A stretch of 35,682 nt of DNA, taken from Chachezhania antarctica (GTDB lineage Bacteria; Pseudomonadota; Alphaproteobacteria; Rhodobacterales; Rhodobacteraceae). Made by a program: the position numbers and the translations under genes. The stretch covers positions 1 through 35,682 of the forward strand of contig NZ_QZEX01000022.1 in the NCBI RefSeq assembly GCF_003646465.1, in the 5' to 3' direction. The notes beneath the pieces are model-generated. The model was not told where the DNA came from. It was given only the letters and a program-made list of their open reading frames with translations, and made no database searches. Of the stretch, positions 6,452-14,592 are shown piece by piece (within the stretch, counting starts at the first letter, position 1; each line of letters begins with the position of its first letter).

Positions 6452-8452
6452 ATGGTCCCGGAAATCGGTCACTTCGTACTGGCCCTCGCGCTGGCCCTCG
6501 CACTTGTTCAAAGCGTTCTGCCGATTGCAGGTGCGTCGCGTGGAAACGCCGTCTGGATGAAATCCGCCCAGGCGACGGCAATAGGACAGGTGCTGTTTGT
6601 GGCCATAGCCTTCGCAGCGCTGATGCAGGCCTTCATCGTCAGCGATTTCACCGTCAGGAACGTCGTTGAGAATTCCCATTCGCTCAAGCCGATGCTTTAC
6701 AAGGTGGCCGGGACATGGGGCAGCCATGAGGGTTCGCTTCTGCTCTGGATCCTGATACTCGCAGCGTTCGGCGCGGGCGTCGCCTGGTTCGGATCGAACA
6801 TCCCCGCCGAGACCAAGGCGCGCACCTTGTCGGTGCAGGCGTGGATCAGCGTCGGCTTCCTGTCCTTCCTGCTGCTGACGTCGAACCCGTTCGAGCGGGT
6901 GTTCCCGCCGCCGCTCGACGGCAATGACCTGAACCCGTTGCTTCAGGACATGGGTCTCGCCATGCACCCGCCGCTCTTGTATTTCGGGTATGTCGGCTTC
7001 TCCATCGTGTTTTCCTTTGCCGTTGCGGCTCTTCTGGAAGGGCGCGTCGATCCGGCCTGGGCCAGATGGGTCCGCCCGTGGACATTGGCCGCGTGGGTCA
7101 GCCTGACGGCAGGTATCGCTCTTGGATCGTGGTGGGCCTATTATGAACTGGGTTGGGGCGGCTGGTGGTTCTGGGACCCGGTCGAGAATGTGAGCTTCAT
7201 GCCCTGGCTTCTGGGCACGGCGCTGCTGCATTCCGCCATCGTCACCGAAAAGCGCGACGCGTTCAAAAGCTGGACCATCCTGCTTGCCATCCTGACTTTC
7301 TCGCTTTCACTTCTCGGGACGTTCATCGTCCGATCCGGCCTGCTTACCTCCGTGCATGCCTTCGCCGTCGATCCAGAGCGCGGGCTTTACATTCTGGGTC
7401 TGCTGGCCGTGTCCATCGGTGGGTCGCTGGCGCTCTACGCCTGGCGGGCACCCGAAATGGAGCCGGGCGGTCTGTTTCGCCCGATCAGCCGCGAAGCCGG
7501 GCTGCTCGTGAACAACCTCATTCTGGCCGCCGCTACGGGAACGGTCCTGTTCGGGACGCTTTATCCGCTGATCCTCGAGGCTGTCACGGGGGACAAGATC
7601 TCGGTGGGTCCACCTTTCTTCAACGCGGCCTTCATTCCGATGATGCTGGCGCTGGTCGTGTTCATGGGTCTTGGCCCATTCCTTTCATGGAAGCGGGCTG
7701 ATATCGCCGGTTTGCTCGATCGCATCCGGTTCGTGGCCGTGCTGGCGGTCGTCGCCGCCTTGGCCGCGTGGTATCTTCTGTATGGCGGGCCGATCATGGC
7801 CTATCTTGCCATCCTCGGCGCGGCGTGGCTGCTTTTTGCGACCCTACGGGAATGGGCGCTACGCATCCGCCTGTTCGAGGTTCCCCTTGCAGAGAGCGTG
7901 AGACGCGCGAGAAACCTGCCACGTGCGTCACACGGCATGACACTCGCCCATGCAGGCGTCGCCGTTTTGATGATGGGGATGATCGGGTCCAGCGCGTGGA
8001 AGAGCGAGGAGATCGTCTTTGCCGCGCCGGGGACCGAAGTTGCGATCGCCGGGTTCGACATCACCTTCGAAGGGGCCACACAGGTTCAAGGGCCGAACTA
8101 CATCGCGGATCGCGGCACCCTTGTGGTCCGTCGGGATGGCGAGCTGGTCACGACGCTTTTCCCGGAACGCCGGTATTACCCGGTCGCGGAAAGCCAGACG
8201 ACAGAGTCGGCCATCCGGTCCACATTGGCGGGTGATCTCTATACGTCGATTACAACGCCCGCCTCCGATCAAGTGAACAACGCTGGAGCATGGACCCTTC
8301 GAATCCTCTATGAACCGCTCGTCAACCTGATCTGGATCGGCTCGATCCTGCTGGTGATCGGTGGCTGTTTGTCCTTGTCGGATCGCCGTTTGAGGGTCGG
8401 GGCGCCGCGCCGGGCCAAACCGCCAGCCAGCGATGCTGTTCCTGCCGAGTAG
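6452..8452 (+). CDS. ccmF: cytochrome c heme lyase subunit CcmF
   Basis: A 666-residue polytopic inner-membrane protein, the normal CcmF length. It carries the Trp-rich periplasmic heme motif (WGGWWFWDPVEN, near residue 235) and the conserved histidine regions around the helices. CcmF with CcmH and CcmI joins heme covalently to CxxCH motifs of apocytochromes in the periplasm. CcmG, CcmH and CcmI follow with only a few bases or overlaps, giving a complete heme-ligation module. CcmABCDE, for heme export and delivery, are not in the window, so this module must rely on chromosomal copies. The client cytochromes may be the four c-type cytochromes at 14134-18374. Confidence 0.95.
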   Translation: MVPEIGHFVLALALALALVQSVLPIAGASRGNAVWMKSAQATAIGQVLFVAIAFAALMQAFIVSDFTVRNVVENSHSLKPMLYKVAGTWGSHEGSLLLWILILAAFGAGVAWFGSNIPAETKARTLSVQAWISVGFLSFLLLTSNPFERVFPPPLDGNDLNPLLQDMGLAMHPPLLYFGYVGFSIVFSFAVAALLEGRVDPAWARWVRPWTLAAWVSLTAGIALGSWWAYYELGWGGWWFWDPVENVSFMPWLLGTALLHSAIVTEKRDAFKSWTILLAILTFSLSLLGTFIVRSGLLTSVHAFAVDPERGLYILGLLAVSIGGSLALYAWRAPEMEPGGLFRPISREAGLLVNNLILAAATGTVLFGTLYPLILEAVTGDKISVGPPFFNAAFIPMMLALVVFMGLGPFLSWKRADIAGLLDRIRFVAVLAVVAALAAWYLLYGGPIMAYLAILGAAWLLFATLREWALRIRLFEVPLAESVRRARNLPRASHGMTLAHAGVAVLMMGMIGSSAWKSEEIVFAAPGTEVAIAGFDITFEGATQVQGPNYIADRGTLVVRRDGELVTTLFPERRYYPVAESQTTESAIRSTLAGDLYTSITTPASDQVNNAGAWTLRILYEPLVNLIWIGSILLVIGGCLSLSDRRLRVGAPRRAKPPASDAVPAE

Positions 8453-8460
8453 GAGAGAAG

Positions 8461-9027
8461 ATGAAACGTCTCATTGCCGGGCTGCCGTTTATTGCGGCGG
8501 TCATATTCGGAGGGTTTTTCCTCTGGGGGCTCAATCCCGACCGGGATCCCAACGAGATCCCTTCCGTCCTGATCTCGCAACCGGCCCCGGCGTTCGACCT
8601 CGATCCCGTGCCGGGGTTGGAGACACCTGGCCTGGTCCGACGCGATCTTGTCGGCAACGAACGACCGGTCGTGGTCAATGTCTTTGCGTCCTGGTGCGTG
8701 CCCTGCCGCGCGGAACATGCCGTGTTGACACGCTTTGTCGAACGCGAGGGCATGCGGTTGTTCGGCATCAACTACAAAGACAAACCAGAGGATGCCGTGA
8801 AATGGCTCAATGACCTCGGCAATCCCTACGAACGGATCGGGTCCGACCTGTCGGGCCGCACCGGGATCGAATGGGGCCTTTCGGGCGTGCCGGAAACCTT
8901 CATCGTCGATGGCGATGGTACTGTTCTGTTTCGCTATGTCGGGCCGGTCGTGGGTCCGGACGCCGTCGAACGGTTCACGCAAGCCCTGAAGCAGGCAGGC
9001 GCACTGCCAAAGGGAGCAGCATCATGA
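8461..9027 (+). CDS. ccmG: periplasmic thioredoxin CcmG/DsbE
   Basis: A 188-residue membrane-anchored thioredoxin-like protein. An uncleaved signal anchor spans residues 1-23. The redox motif is C79-V-P-C82 (FASWCVPC), and a cis-Pro loop follows in SGVPETF. CcmG keeps apocytochrome CxxCH cysteines and the CcmH thiols reduced for heme attachment, drawing electrons from a DsbD/CcdA-type membrane reductase; the ScsB-like protein at 10674 or the broken ccdA at 35404 are possible partners. The ATG at 8461 follows GGAGAGAAG. It overlaps ccmH by 4 bp (ATGA). Confidence 0.93.
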   Translation: MKRLIAGLPFIAAVIFGGFFLWGLNPDRDPNEIPSVLISQPAPAFDLDPVPGLETPGLVRRDLVGNERPVVVNVFASWCVPCRAEHAVLTRFVEREGMRLFGINYKDKPEDAVKWLNDLGNPYERIGSDLSGRTGIEWGLSGVPETFIVDGDGTVLFRYVGPVVGPDAVERFTQALKQAGALPKGAAS

Positions 9028-9497
9028 GACAGTTGATTTTCGCGTTTTGCATCGGGCTCTTTCCCTTTGCCGCCAATGCGGTCGAACCAGACGAAATGCT
9101 GACCGACCCGGTATTAGAACAGCGGGCGCGGGAGATTTCCAAGGATCTGCGTTGCGTCGTCTGTCAAAACCAGGACATCGACAGCTCGAATGCGGGTGTG
9201 GCGCGGGACTTGCGTCTGCTCGTACGCGAGCGACTGGTCACCGGAGACAGCGACGCGGAGGTGATCGCCTACATCCGGGCGCGGTACGGGGATTACGTGC
9301 TACTCAAACCGCCGTTAGAGCCTGCGACCTACGCGCTTTGGTTTGCGCCGATCGCTTTCGTTCTGATCGGGGTTTTCGTTGGTGGCGGGGTACTGATGAG
9401 TCGGCGAAAGCAAGAGGCTTTTGAAGATTTGGGCGCGGAGGATGAGAACACCGTGTCCGAAATTCTCAGACAAAACGAAGCGGGGGATGCGTCATGA
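9024..9497 (+). CDS. ccmH: CcmH, cytochrome c maturation thiol oxidoreductase
   Basis: A 157-residue protein with a cleavable signal peptide (about 1-19), a three-helix periplasmic domain with the signature LRC44-VVC47-QNQDI, and a C-terminal membrane helix (about 105-128). The cysteine pair resolves or presents the apocytochrome disulfide during heme ligation. Length and motif match alphaproteobacterial CcmH (CycL/Ccl2). The start ATG is inside the ccmG stop (ATGA) and the stop overlaps the ccmI start by 4 bp, so the three genes are translationally coupled. Confidence 0.93.
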   Translation: MRQLIFAFCIGLFPFAANAVEPDEMLTDPVLEQRAREISKDLRCVVCQNQDIDSSNAGVARDLRLLVRERLVTGDSDAEVIAYIRARYGDYVLLKPPLEPATYALWFAPIAFVLIGVFVGGGVLMSRRKQEAFEDLGAEDENTVSEILRQNEAGDAS

Positions 9498-10645
9498 TCT
9501 GGGGTATTTTCGGTCTTCTGACGCTGCTCGCGATCGGAATAGTCCTCTATCCGCTGCTGCTGTCCAAATCGAACACTCTCACCAGAGGAGATGCTGTACC
9601 GGCAATCCTCGCCGATCAGATGCGGGAAATCCAACGAGACATGGACCGCGGTTTGATTTCTGAACATGAAGCTCAAGCAGCCAGACTCGAAATCAAGAAA
9701 CGGATCCTCGCGACGACCCGCAATTCGGAAGAAAAAGCCGGATCGTCCCGTAGTGGTGGCAGAGTCACTCTCGTTGTCGCGGCGGTTCTCGCGCCGGTTA
9801 TTGCCGCGGGCTACTATCTGACGATGGGATCGCCGGAGGTGCCTTCAATGGCCTTCGCTGCCCGTGCAGAGGAGCGCGCACAGACTGATGAAGTGACGGC
9901 GCTGGCGATACAACTTCGCGAAAGGCTTGTATCCGATCCGACCGGCGGCCCCAGCGAAGGGTGGATGCTGTTGGGCCAGACCTATCAGCGCATGGGCAGA
10001 ACAGTTGATGCCGTCAAAGCATTCGAAGTTGTCGCCAAACGGGAGGATGCCACCTCCGCGACATTCTCCATGCTGGCAGAGGCTGTCGCGGTTGCCAATG
10101 ACGGCGTTGTTATTCCACGGGCGAAATTGGCCATTGATCGCGCTTTGGAACTTGACCCATCCAATCCTGCGGCAACCTATTTCGAGTCTCTCTACCATCT
10201 TCAAAAAGAAGAGACGCGTAAGGCCTACGATCTGCTCGTTTCCCGGCTGAACCAGGAAAAGACGTTCGTGCCCTGGATGGAAACATACGTTTTGCAGATC
10301 AACCGGATTGCAGCGGCAGCTGACCTCCCGGTCGTCAATCTACCCAGCGGGCCGACATCCCCACCCGGCCCGAGTGCGGCAGATGTTGCGACGGCGTCGG
10401 AGATGAATGACGCGGACCGCGCGGAGTTCATCCGATCGATGGTCTCGCGGCTGGCCGAGCGTCTTGAGGATGAACCGGACGATCTGGATGGTTGGATGCG
10501 GCTGGCAAACGCCTATACGGTCCTTGAGGAGCCCGATCGCGCCGTTGAGGCCTACCGCAAGGCTGAAGCGCTGTTGGAGCAGCAGCCCGCCAGTGATCCT
10601 CGGCGTGCGGCGGTCCGTGCCGCGCTTGAGCGGCTCGGCGGCTGA
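9494..10645 (+). CDS. ccmI: CcmI, apocytochrome c chaperone with TPR domain
   Basis: A 383-residue protein with two N-terminal membrane helices (about 1-23 and 91-113) around a cytoplasmic leucine-zipper-like loop, then a periplasmic TPR domain. The loop has the typical DQMREIQRDMDRG and AARLEIKKRILA segments. TPR-like repeats appear at residues 150-260 and again at 315-375. CcmI holds the C-terminus of apocytochromes and hands them to CcmF/CcmH. It is the last gene of the plus-strand operon and is convergent with the ScsB-like gene 28 bp away; no strong terminator is visible in that gap. Confidence 0.92.
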   Translation: MIWGIFGLLTLLAIGIVLYPLLLSKSNTLTRGDAVPAILADQMREIQRDMDRGLISEHEAQAARLEIKKRILATTRNSEEKAGSSRSGGRVTLVVAAVLAPVIAAGYYLTMGSPEVPSMAFAARAEERAQTDEVTALAIQLRERLVSDPTGGPSEGWMLLGQTYQRMGRTVDAVKAFEVVAKREDATSATFSMLAEAVAVANDGVVIPRAKLAIDRALELDPSNPAATYFESLYHLQKEETRKAYDLLVSRLNQEKTFVPWMETYVLQINRIAAAADLPVVNLPSGPTSPPGPSAADVATASEMNDADRAEFIRSMVSRLAERLEDEPDDLDGWMRLANAYTVLEEPDRAVEAYRKAEALLEQQPASDPRRAAVRAALERLGG

Positions 10646-10673
10646 CTGCTGGTCGGTGTCCCGCCCGGGCAGG

Positions 10674-12803
10674 TCACTCCTGTCCGGCAACCTTTGCGGA
10701 AACATCCCGACCGCTGGCTTGCGCCAAGGCGTCCATCACGTCTTCGGTTGTTAGCAATTCGGACAGCACAATGCCGTTCGGTGCCGATGGTCCGTAGACG
10801 GCATTGAAGGGGATGCCGTATCTGCCGAAACTCTCAAGGTAGCGGGAAATGCGCGTGTCCGGGCGTGTCCAATCTGCCTGCATCGCCGTGACTCCAGGCG
10901 CTTCAAGCGCGCTCCGGACTGGCTCCCGGTCGATGACAAGTGTCTTGTTCGCTTTGCAAGTCAGGCACCAGTCAGCGGTCACATCGACAAAAACGACCTC
11001 TCCTGCGGACACGCGTTTCGCTATGTCCGAACGATCAAATGCGATCCAAGCCATTGCCAACTGCGGCGTCGAACGCGCAGGTGCTGATTGCTGCAAGAGA
11101 GGACCTGCGGCAATGGCCAGGACAAGGCTGGCTATGGCAATAGACCACCTGAACTGGGACTGCACATTCGGGAGAGATAGTATCAGAACGGCGAGACCGG
11201 ACAACGCCGCGACCGCGATGACAGACACAAGCCCGGCGACACCGTCGAGCACCCAGAACAGCCACACGGCGGTTGCAAGCAACAAGACCCCCATGACGCT
11301 TTTGATGATCAGCATCCATCGACCAGGCTTAGGCATGAATGCGACCAGACGCGGGAACGCGGCGATGACGAGATAGGGCAGGGCGAGGCCGAACCCGAGG
11401 CTCGAAAAGACTATGAGGATGTCCAAGCCACGCCCGGCCAAAGCAAAGGCCACAGCGGTGCCGAGGAACGGTGCCGAACAAGGCGTCGCCATGACGGCAC
11501 CGAACATGCCAGTGAAAAAGTCGGCGGAATACCCGTTGCGTCCACCGGCCCCTGCAAGCCGCGTTTGAATGCCGTGTGGAAGGGCGAACTCGAACGCTCC
11601 GAACAGATTTGCCGAAAAGACGAGCAGAACAGCGATCATCACCGCAAGAAACAGCGGGCTTTGAAACTGCAGACCCCACCCGACGCTGAGGCCTGCCGTC
11701 TGGAGCACCCAGAGGACGAGCGCCAGACCCCACATGAACGTCATGATGCCGGCGCTGGCAGCGACGAAACCGAACCGGACACGGGTTGTGTCGTGATCGG
11801 TGTGTTTGAGCACAGACGACACCTTGATGGACAGCACCGGCAGCACGCAGGGCATCACATTCAGGATCAATCCGCCCAGCAGCGCGATCGCGGCAATCCA
11901 GATCAGTTCCATCATGTCCGGTGTCGTGGCGGCCAGTTCAAAGGGTGGTGCTATTCCTTGCGCCACGCGATCCGCGATGATCGTGAAGGCCCGGTTCTCG
12001 CCGTCGGTGACGGTAATCGACGGAGCCACTGTCACATCCGTATTCGACGAGAGGATCGGCAAGCGCGCCCAAAGCAAACGATCCTCTTCTCCCAAACGGA
12101 TATCGGGTTTGCCAAGCGCAACACCCATACCCAGTTCGGGAAACACATCCGGCGACTGGAGTGGTTCATCGACGCGAAGGCTGACGATCAACTCCGTGAG
12201 GTCTTCGTCGATGAAGGCATTTGCCTCGCTGACGCCGCTCGTCTTGGCCCCTTCGGGGACGCGCTCGGAAAACGTACCGATCAGCCCAGCCGAAGTGCTG
12301 TCGATGACGTTGCCCCGTCCGAGGCGAAGTGACAGGTCAAACTCTTCCGGGACACAGACATTGGAGCACACCAGCAGTTTGACCTGCGCGGAAAGAGTCA
12401 CAGGTGCGCCGGGATCTTTGAGCGTTATGCGCAGCGGAAAGACGACTTCACCCGCATAACCAAAATTTTCGATGCCGAAGGCGGTGAAGCGCGTCGGGGC
12501 GGGCCACATGAATTCGACATCTGCGACGTTTTCGGAACCGCTCCATTCGACCGAAGGCGGTATTCCCACCTCGCCCGCCGACCGCCAATAGGTCTTCCAG
12601 TTTTCGTTCAGTTGAAGGTGAAGCCCGGCTGACAGAGTCTGTGTGTTCTCGGGAACGCCGTCCTGTACACTAATGAGATGCGCGGTGAGTGGCGCGCTCT
12701 GGTATTCAGCAGAGGTTGCTGCCGCGACACTTCCAGAGACAACGGCCAGGAGCACGAAGGGAATAAGCAAAACCCGTCGCAGGATCAAAAGGCAATCGAT
12801 CAA
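10674..12803 (-). CDS. scsB: ScsB/DsbD-like membrane protein-disulfide reductase
   Basis: A 709-residue three-part protein: signal peptide (about 1-28); periplasmic immunoglobulin-like domain (about 30-290) with a C-S-N-V-C pair (LLVCSNVCVPEEF); an eight-helix transmembrane domain (about 300-575) with redox cysteines in NVMPCVLP and ATPCSAPF; and a C-terminal thioredoxin domain with C613-L-T-C616. Such proteins carry electrons from cytoplasmic thioredoxin to periplasmic thiol proteins. The long N-terminal domain points to the Suppressor of Copper Sensitivity type rather than housekeeping DsbD. The start is TTG at 12803 behind AGCAGG. It lies 57 bp after the lipoprotein gene, in an operon headed by the CueR-type promoter at 13418-13448. 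Its partner is probably the ScsC-like protein at 18376. Confidence 0.88.
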   Translation of the reverse strand: MIDCLLILRRVLLIPFVLLAVVSGSVAAATSAEYQSAPLTAHLISVQDGVPENTQTLSAGLHLQLNENWKTYWRSAGEVGIPPSVEWSGSENVADVEFMWPAPTRFTAFGIENFGYAGEVVFPLRITLKDPGAPVTLSAQVKLLVCSNVCVPEEFDLSLRLGRGNVIDSTSAGLIGTFSERVPEGAKTSGVSEANAFIDEDLTELIVSLRVDEPLQSPDVFPELGMGVALGKPDIRLGEEDRLLWARLPILSSNTDVTVAPSITVTDGENRAFTIIADRVAQGIAPPFELAATTPDMMELIWIAAIALLGGLILNVMPCVLPVLSIKVSSVLKHTDHDTTRVRFGFVAASAGIMTFMWGLALVLWVLQTAGLSVGWGLQFQSPLFLAVMIAVLLVFSANLFGAFEFALPHGIQTRLAGAGGRNGYSADFFTGMFGAVMATPCSAPFLGTAVAFALAGRGLDILIVFSSLGFGLALPYLVIAAFPRLVAFMPKPGRWMLIIKSVMGVLLLATAVWLFWVLDGVAGLVSVIAVAALSGLAVLILSLPNVQSQFRWSIAIASLVLAIAAGPLLQQSAPARSTPQLAMAWIAFDRSDIAKRVSAGEVVFVDVTADWCLTCKANKTLVIDREPVRSALEAPGVTAMQADWTRPDTRISRYLESFGRYGIPFNAVYGPSAPNGIVLSELLTTEDVMDALAQASGRDVSAKVAGQE

Positions 12804-12860
12804 GATACCTGCTTCCTTCCCATATTTTCCGCAGATTTCGCCAGGACGGCGGAAATTGCG

Positions 12861-13085
12861 TCAAAGTCCACCTGTGGCAAAACCCTGACGACCGTCCGCA
12901 CAGACAATTCGCGCAACGCCAGTCGCAGAAGATGAAAGGGTTCGACACCCATTCGGCAGAAGGTCTGACGCTTGCTTCGTGGACACGATAGCGCCGCGAT
13001 CCGAGCAGTCTTCAAGACTTCCTGCACATCCCCCAAGCATGAAACCCGACAACAGCAACGCGCCTACGCGTACCTTCCCGCGCAC
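12861..13085 (-). CDS. small predicted lipoprotein
   Basis: A 74-residue product with a lipoprotein signal ending LSGFMLGGC, so Cys20 would be acylated. The mature part is short and has two or three further Cys (LEDC, NGC, VC). No family is recognised. The start is GTG at 13085, one base after the TGA of the membrane-protein gene, and it precedes the ScsB-like gene, so it is likely co-expressed in the copper-induced operon. The extra cysteines might bind copper or be clients of the redox proteins, which is speculation. The lgt gene at 29815 could process it. Confidence 0.6.
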   Translation of the reverse strand: MRGKVRVGALLLSGFMLGGCAGSLEDCSDRGAIVSTKQASDLLPNGCRTLSSSATGVARIVCADGRQGFATGGL

Positions 13086-13086
13086 A

Positions 13087-13389
13087 TCACGGCCTGTCGC
13101 GGACCACGACTGGAATCGCGGAGGTTATGGGCTCGGTCGTTTCCTCGATAGTATCCTTTGCCTTGTCGGAATGGCACGATTTTCCCATGAACTTGTGCAT
13201 CACGAGATGCGCCCCAACGCACAGCAGGAGCGGGGCGAAAGCCGCTGCATTGCCCCACATGCCCGCCAATGTGCCGCCGGCAAGAAAAAACCCCGCAACG
13301 GGCAGCAGCATGACGACGCAACACGCCATCATACCATAATGCATGAGCCTGTCCGTGATCGGCTTTTTTCTGTGGCTGTGGTGGTCCAT
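13087..13389 (-). CDS. small Cys/His-containing membrane protein of unknown function
   Basis: A 100-residue protein with a His-rich N-terminus (MDHHSHRKK), a first helix with adjacent cysteines (MMACCVVMLLPVAGFFLAGG, about 19-38), a second helix (about 48-64), then HKFMGKSCHSDKA and a polar tail. Scattered Met, Cys and His suggest metal contact. Similar short two-helix proteins are common beside copper ATPases, but I cannot name the family. It starts the operon that continues with the lipoprotein and ScsB-like genes and is preceded by the CueR-type promoter ending at 13418. Confidence 0.72.
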   Translation of the reverse strand: MDHHSHRKKPITDRLMHYGMMACCVVMLLPVAGFFLAGGTLAGMWGNAAAFAPLLLCVGAHLVMHKFMGKSCHSDKAKDTIEETTEPITSAIPVVVRDRP

Positions 13390-13417
13390 GACACCCTCTT
13401 TGTCTCGTTCCCGGCGT

Positions 13418-13448
13418 CATTTGCGACCCTCCAGCAGGGTAAGGTCAA
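13418..13448 (-). promoter_or_regulatory. CueR/HmrR-type promoter-operator for the ScsB operon
   Basis: On the minus strand: TTGACC (13448-13443), a 19-bp spacer with the dyad ACCCT-GCTGG-AGGGT, then CAAATG (13423-13418). The dyad differs from the TCCAG/CTGGA of the other sites but the geometry is the same. A TACA-N6-TACA box begins 3 bp beyond the -35. Confidence 0.65.
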
Positions 13449-13451
13449 GGA

Positions 13452-13465
13452 TACAAATGGATACA
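13452..13465 (+). promoter_or_regulatory. TACA-N6-TACA box 3
   Basis: TACAAATGGATACA, in the intergenic region between the divergent ScsB operon (minus) and the L,D-transpeptidase/cytochrome operon (plus, start 13545). It abuts the CueR-type -35 on the other strand, so the two regulators could interact here. Confidence 0.5.
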
Positions 13466-13544
13466 CTTCTCGCGGCCTTGTCAGGTCACCTGATGCCGGG
13501 TCTCCCGTAAAAGACATGTACAAACCGTAGGCTAGGAGTGTGTC

Positions 13545-14105
13545 ATGACGACATCGCGAAACAACAAGATCAATCGACGAAGCCTGTTGGGGTATGCGGC
13601 TGTCGCTTTGGTTGCACCAAGCGTGGTTCGAGCCGAAACCATTCGCCGCAACATTTCTTCTTTCCGAGTTCATGACTGGCAAGATCACTTCGACGCACTC
13701 GGAAAGGGGATCATCATCTCCGATACCGTGACGAAGGCGCTCCAGCATTGGACATCAGATGGCGAAATGCGGATCTACCCAACGTCCGTTCCGCTGACCG
13801 ACGAACTCACCAAACGCGGTTACACCGAAGTGGTGGAAAAACGCAAAAACCCCAGCTGGGCGCCAACGCCCTCCATGCGGGAACGCAATCCGGAATGGCC
13901 GGCTCGTGTCGAGGGGGGTGATCCGGACAACCCATTGGGTACTCGTGCACTGTACCTGTCGTGGCAGTACTACCGTATTCACGGGACACAGGATACGCGC
14001 AAGATCGGCCGCCGGTCGTCAAACGGCTGCATCGGCCTGTTCAACGCACAGATCGAGGAAGTCTACGAGCGGGCACCTGTCGGCACTCAAGTCAAACTCA
14101 TCTGA
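13545..14105 (+). CDS. L,D-transpeptidase (YkuD) 1
   Basis: A 186-residue exported protein. The signal carries a twin-arginine-like INRRSLLGYAAVALVAPS. The YkuD fold shows the GTRALYL strand (132-138), H146 (RIHGT) and catalytic C162 (SSNGCIGL). The enzyme class makes or remodels 3-3 peptidoglycan cross-links, or attaches proteins to the wall, through an acyl-Cys intermediate. The usual Arg two residues after the cysteine (C-x-R) is Gly here, so activity may differ. The gene heads the plus-strand operon with cytochromes and multicopper oxidase 1, 79 bp downstream of a TACA-N6-TACA box. The ATG at 13545 follows TAGGAGTG. Confidence 0.88.
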   Translation: MTTSRNNKINRRSLLGYAAVALVAPSVVRAETIRRNISSFRVHDWQDHFDALGKGIIISDTVTKALQHWTSDGEMRIYPTSVPLTDELTKRGYTEVVEKRKNPSWAPTPSMRERNPEWPARVEGGDPDNPLGTRALYLSWQYYRIHGTQDTRKIGRRSSNGCIGLFNAQIEEVYERAPVGTQVKLI

Positions 14106-14133
14106 CCCAACGGGCAAGGCGGAAGATACAGGC

Positions 14134-14592
14134 ATGGACAAATTGACTGCGCTGATTGGTGCCGTTTTTGTTATCGGCGGGGGTTTTGCCGTTTGGCAGT
14201 TCGTTGGAGCGGAAGATACAGCGGTTGGCCACTCCATGACGCCACCCGACACAAGTGAGATCGCTGAAGGCGGCCCGATCGTTCAGGTCCAGCTGCCTTC
14301 CCAACTCTCGCAACAGGCGGCGCTTGGAAAGAGCATATTCGAGGCAAAGTGTTCTGAGTGTCACGGTGAAAATGCTGCCGGTCAAAACGGTGTAGCGCCG
14401 CCTCTTGTGCACAAGATCTACGAACCAAGCCACCATTCGGACATGGCCTTTGTTTTGGCCGCTCAAAATGGCGTGCGTGCGCATCACTGGAATTTCGGTA
14501 ACATGCCACGGATCGAGGGATTGACCCAGGGAGACGTCAAGATGGTTGCCGCCTATGTCCGCGAAATACAGCGGGCCAACGGGATTGACTGA
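14134..14592 (+). CDS. membrane-anchored or exported mono-heme cytochrome c
   Basis: A 152-residue class I cytochrome. One N-terminal hydrophobic segment (about 5-23) serves as signal or anchor. The heme motif is C73-S-E-C-H77 and a likely axial Met lies in FGNMPRIEG. Its role is electron transfer in the periplasm. The ATG at 14134 is chosen because the protein then begins with the membrane segment; a longer in-frame reading runs back inside the preceding gene. The stop TGA shares a base with the next ATG (14592). The gene lies in the cytochrome/multicopper oxidase operon, so electrons from copper oxidation could pass through it. Confidence 0.88.
   Translation: MDKLTALIGAVFVIGGGFAVWQFVGAEDTAVGHSMTPPDTSEIAEGGPIVQVQLPSQLSQQAALGKSIFEAKCSECHGENAAGQNGVAPPLVHKIYEPSHHSDMAFVLAAQNGVRAHHWNFGNMPRIEGLTQGDVKMVAAYVREIQRANGID

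Noticed and set aside
13516-13532. Possible TACA box at TACAAACCGTAGG
   Set aside because: Only the first half-site matches; the second has AGGC in place of TACA. It may belong to the L,D-transpeptidase 1 promoter but cannot be called a box.
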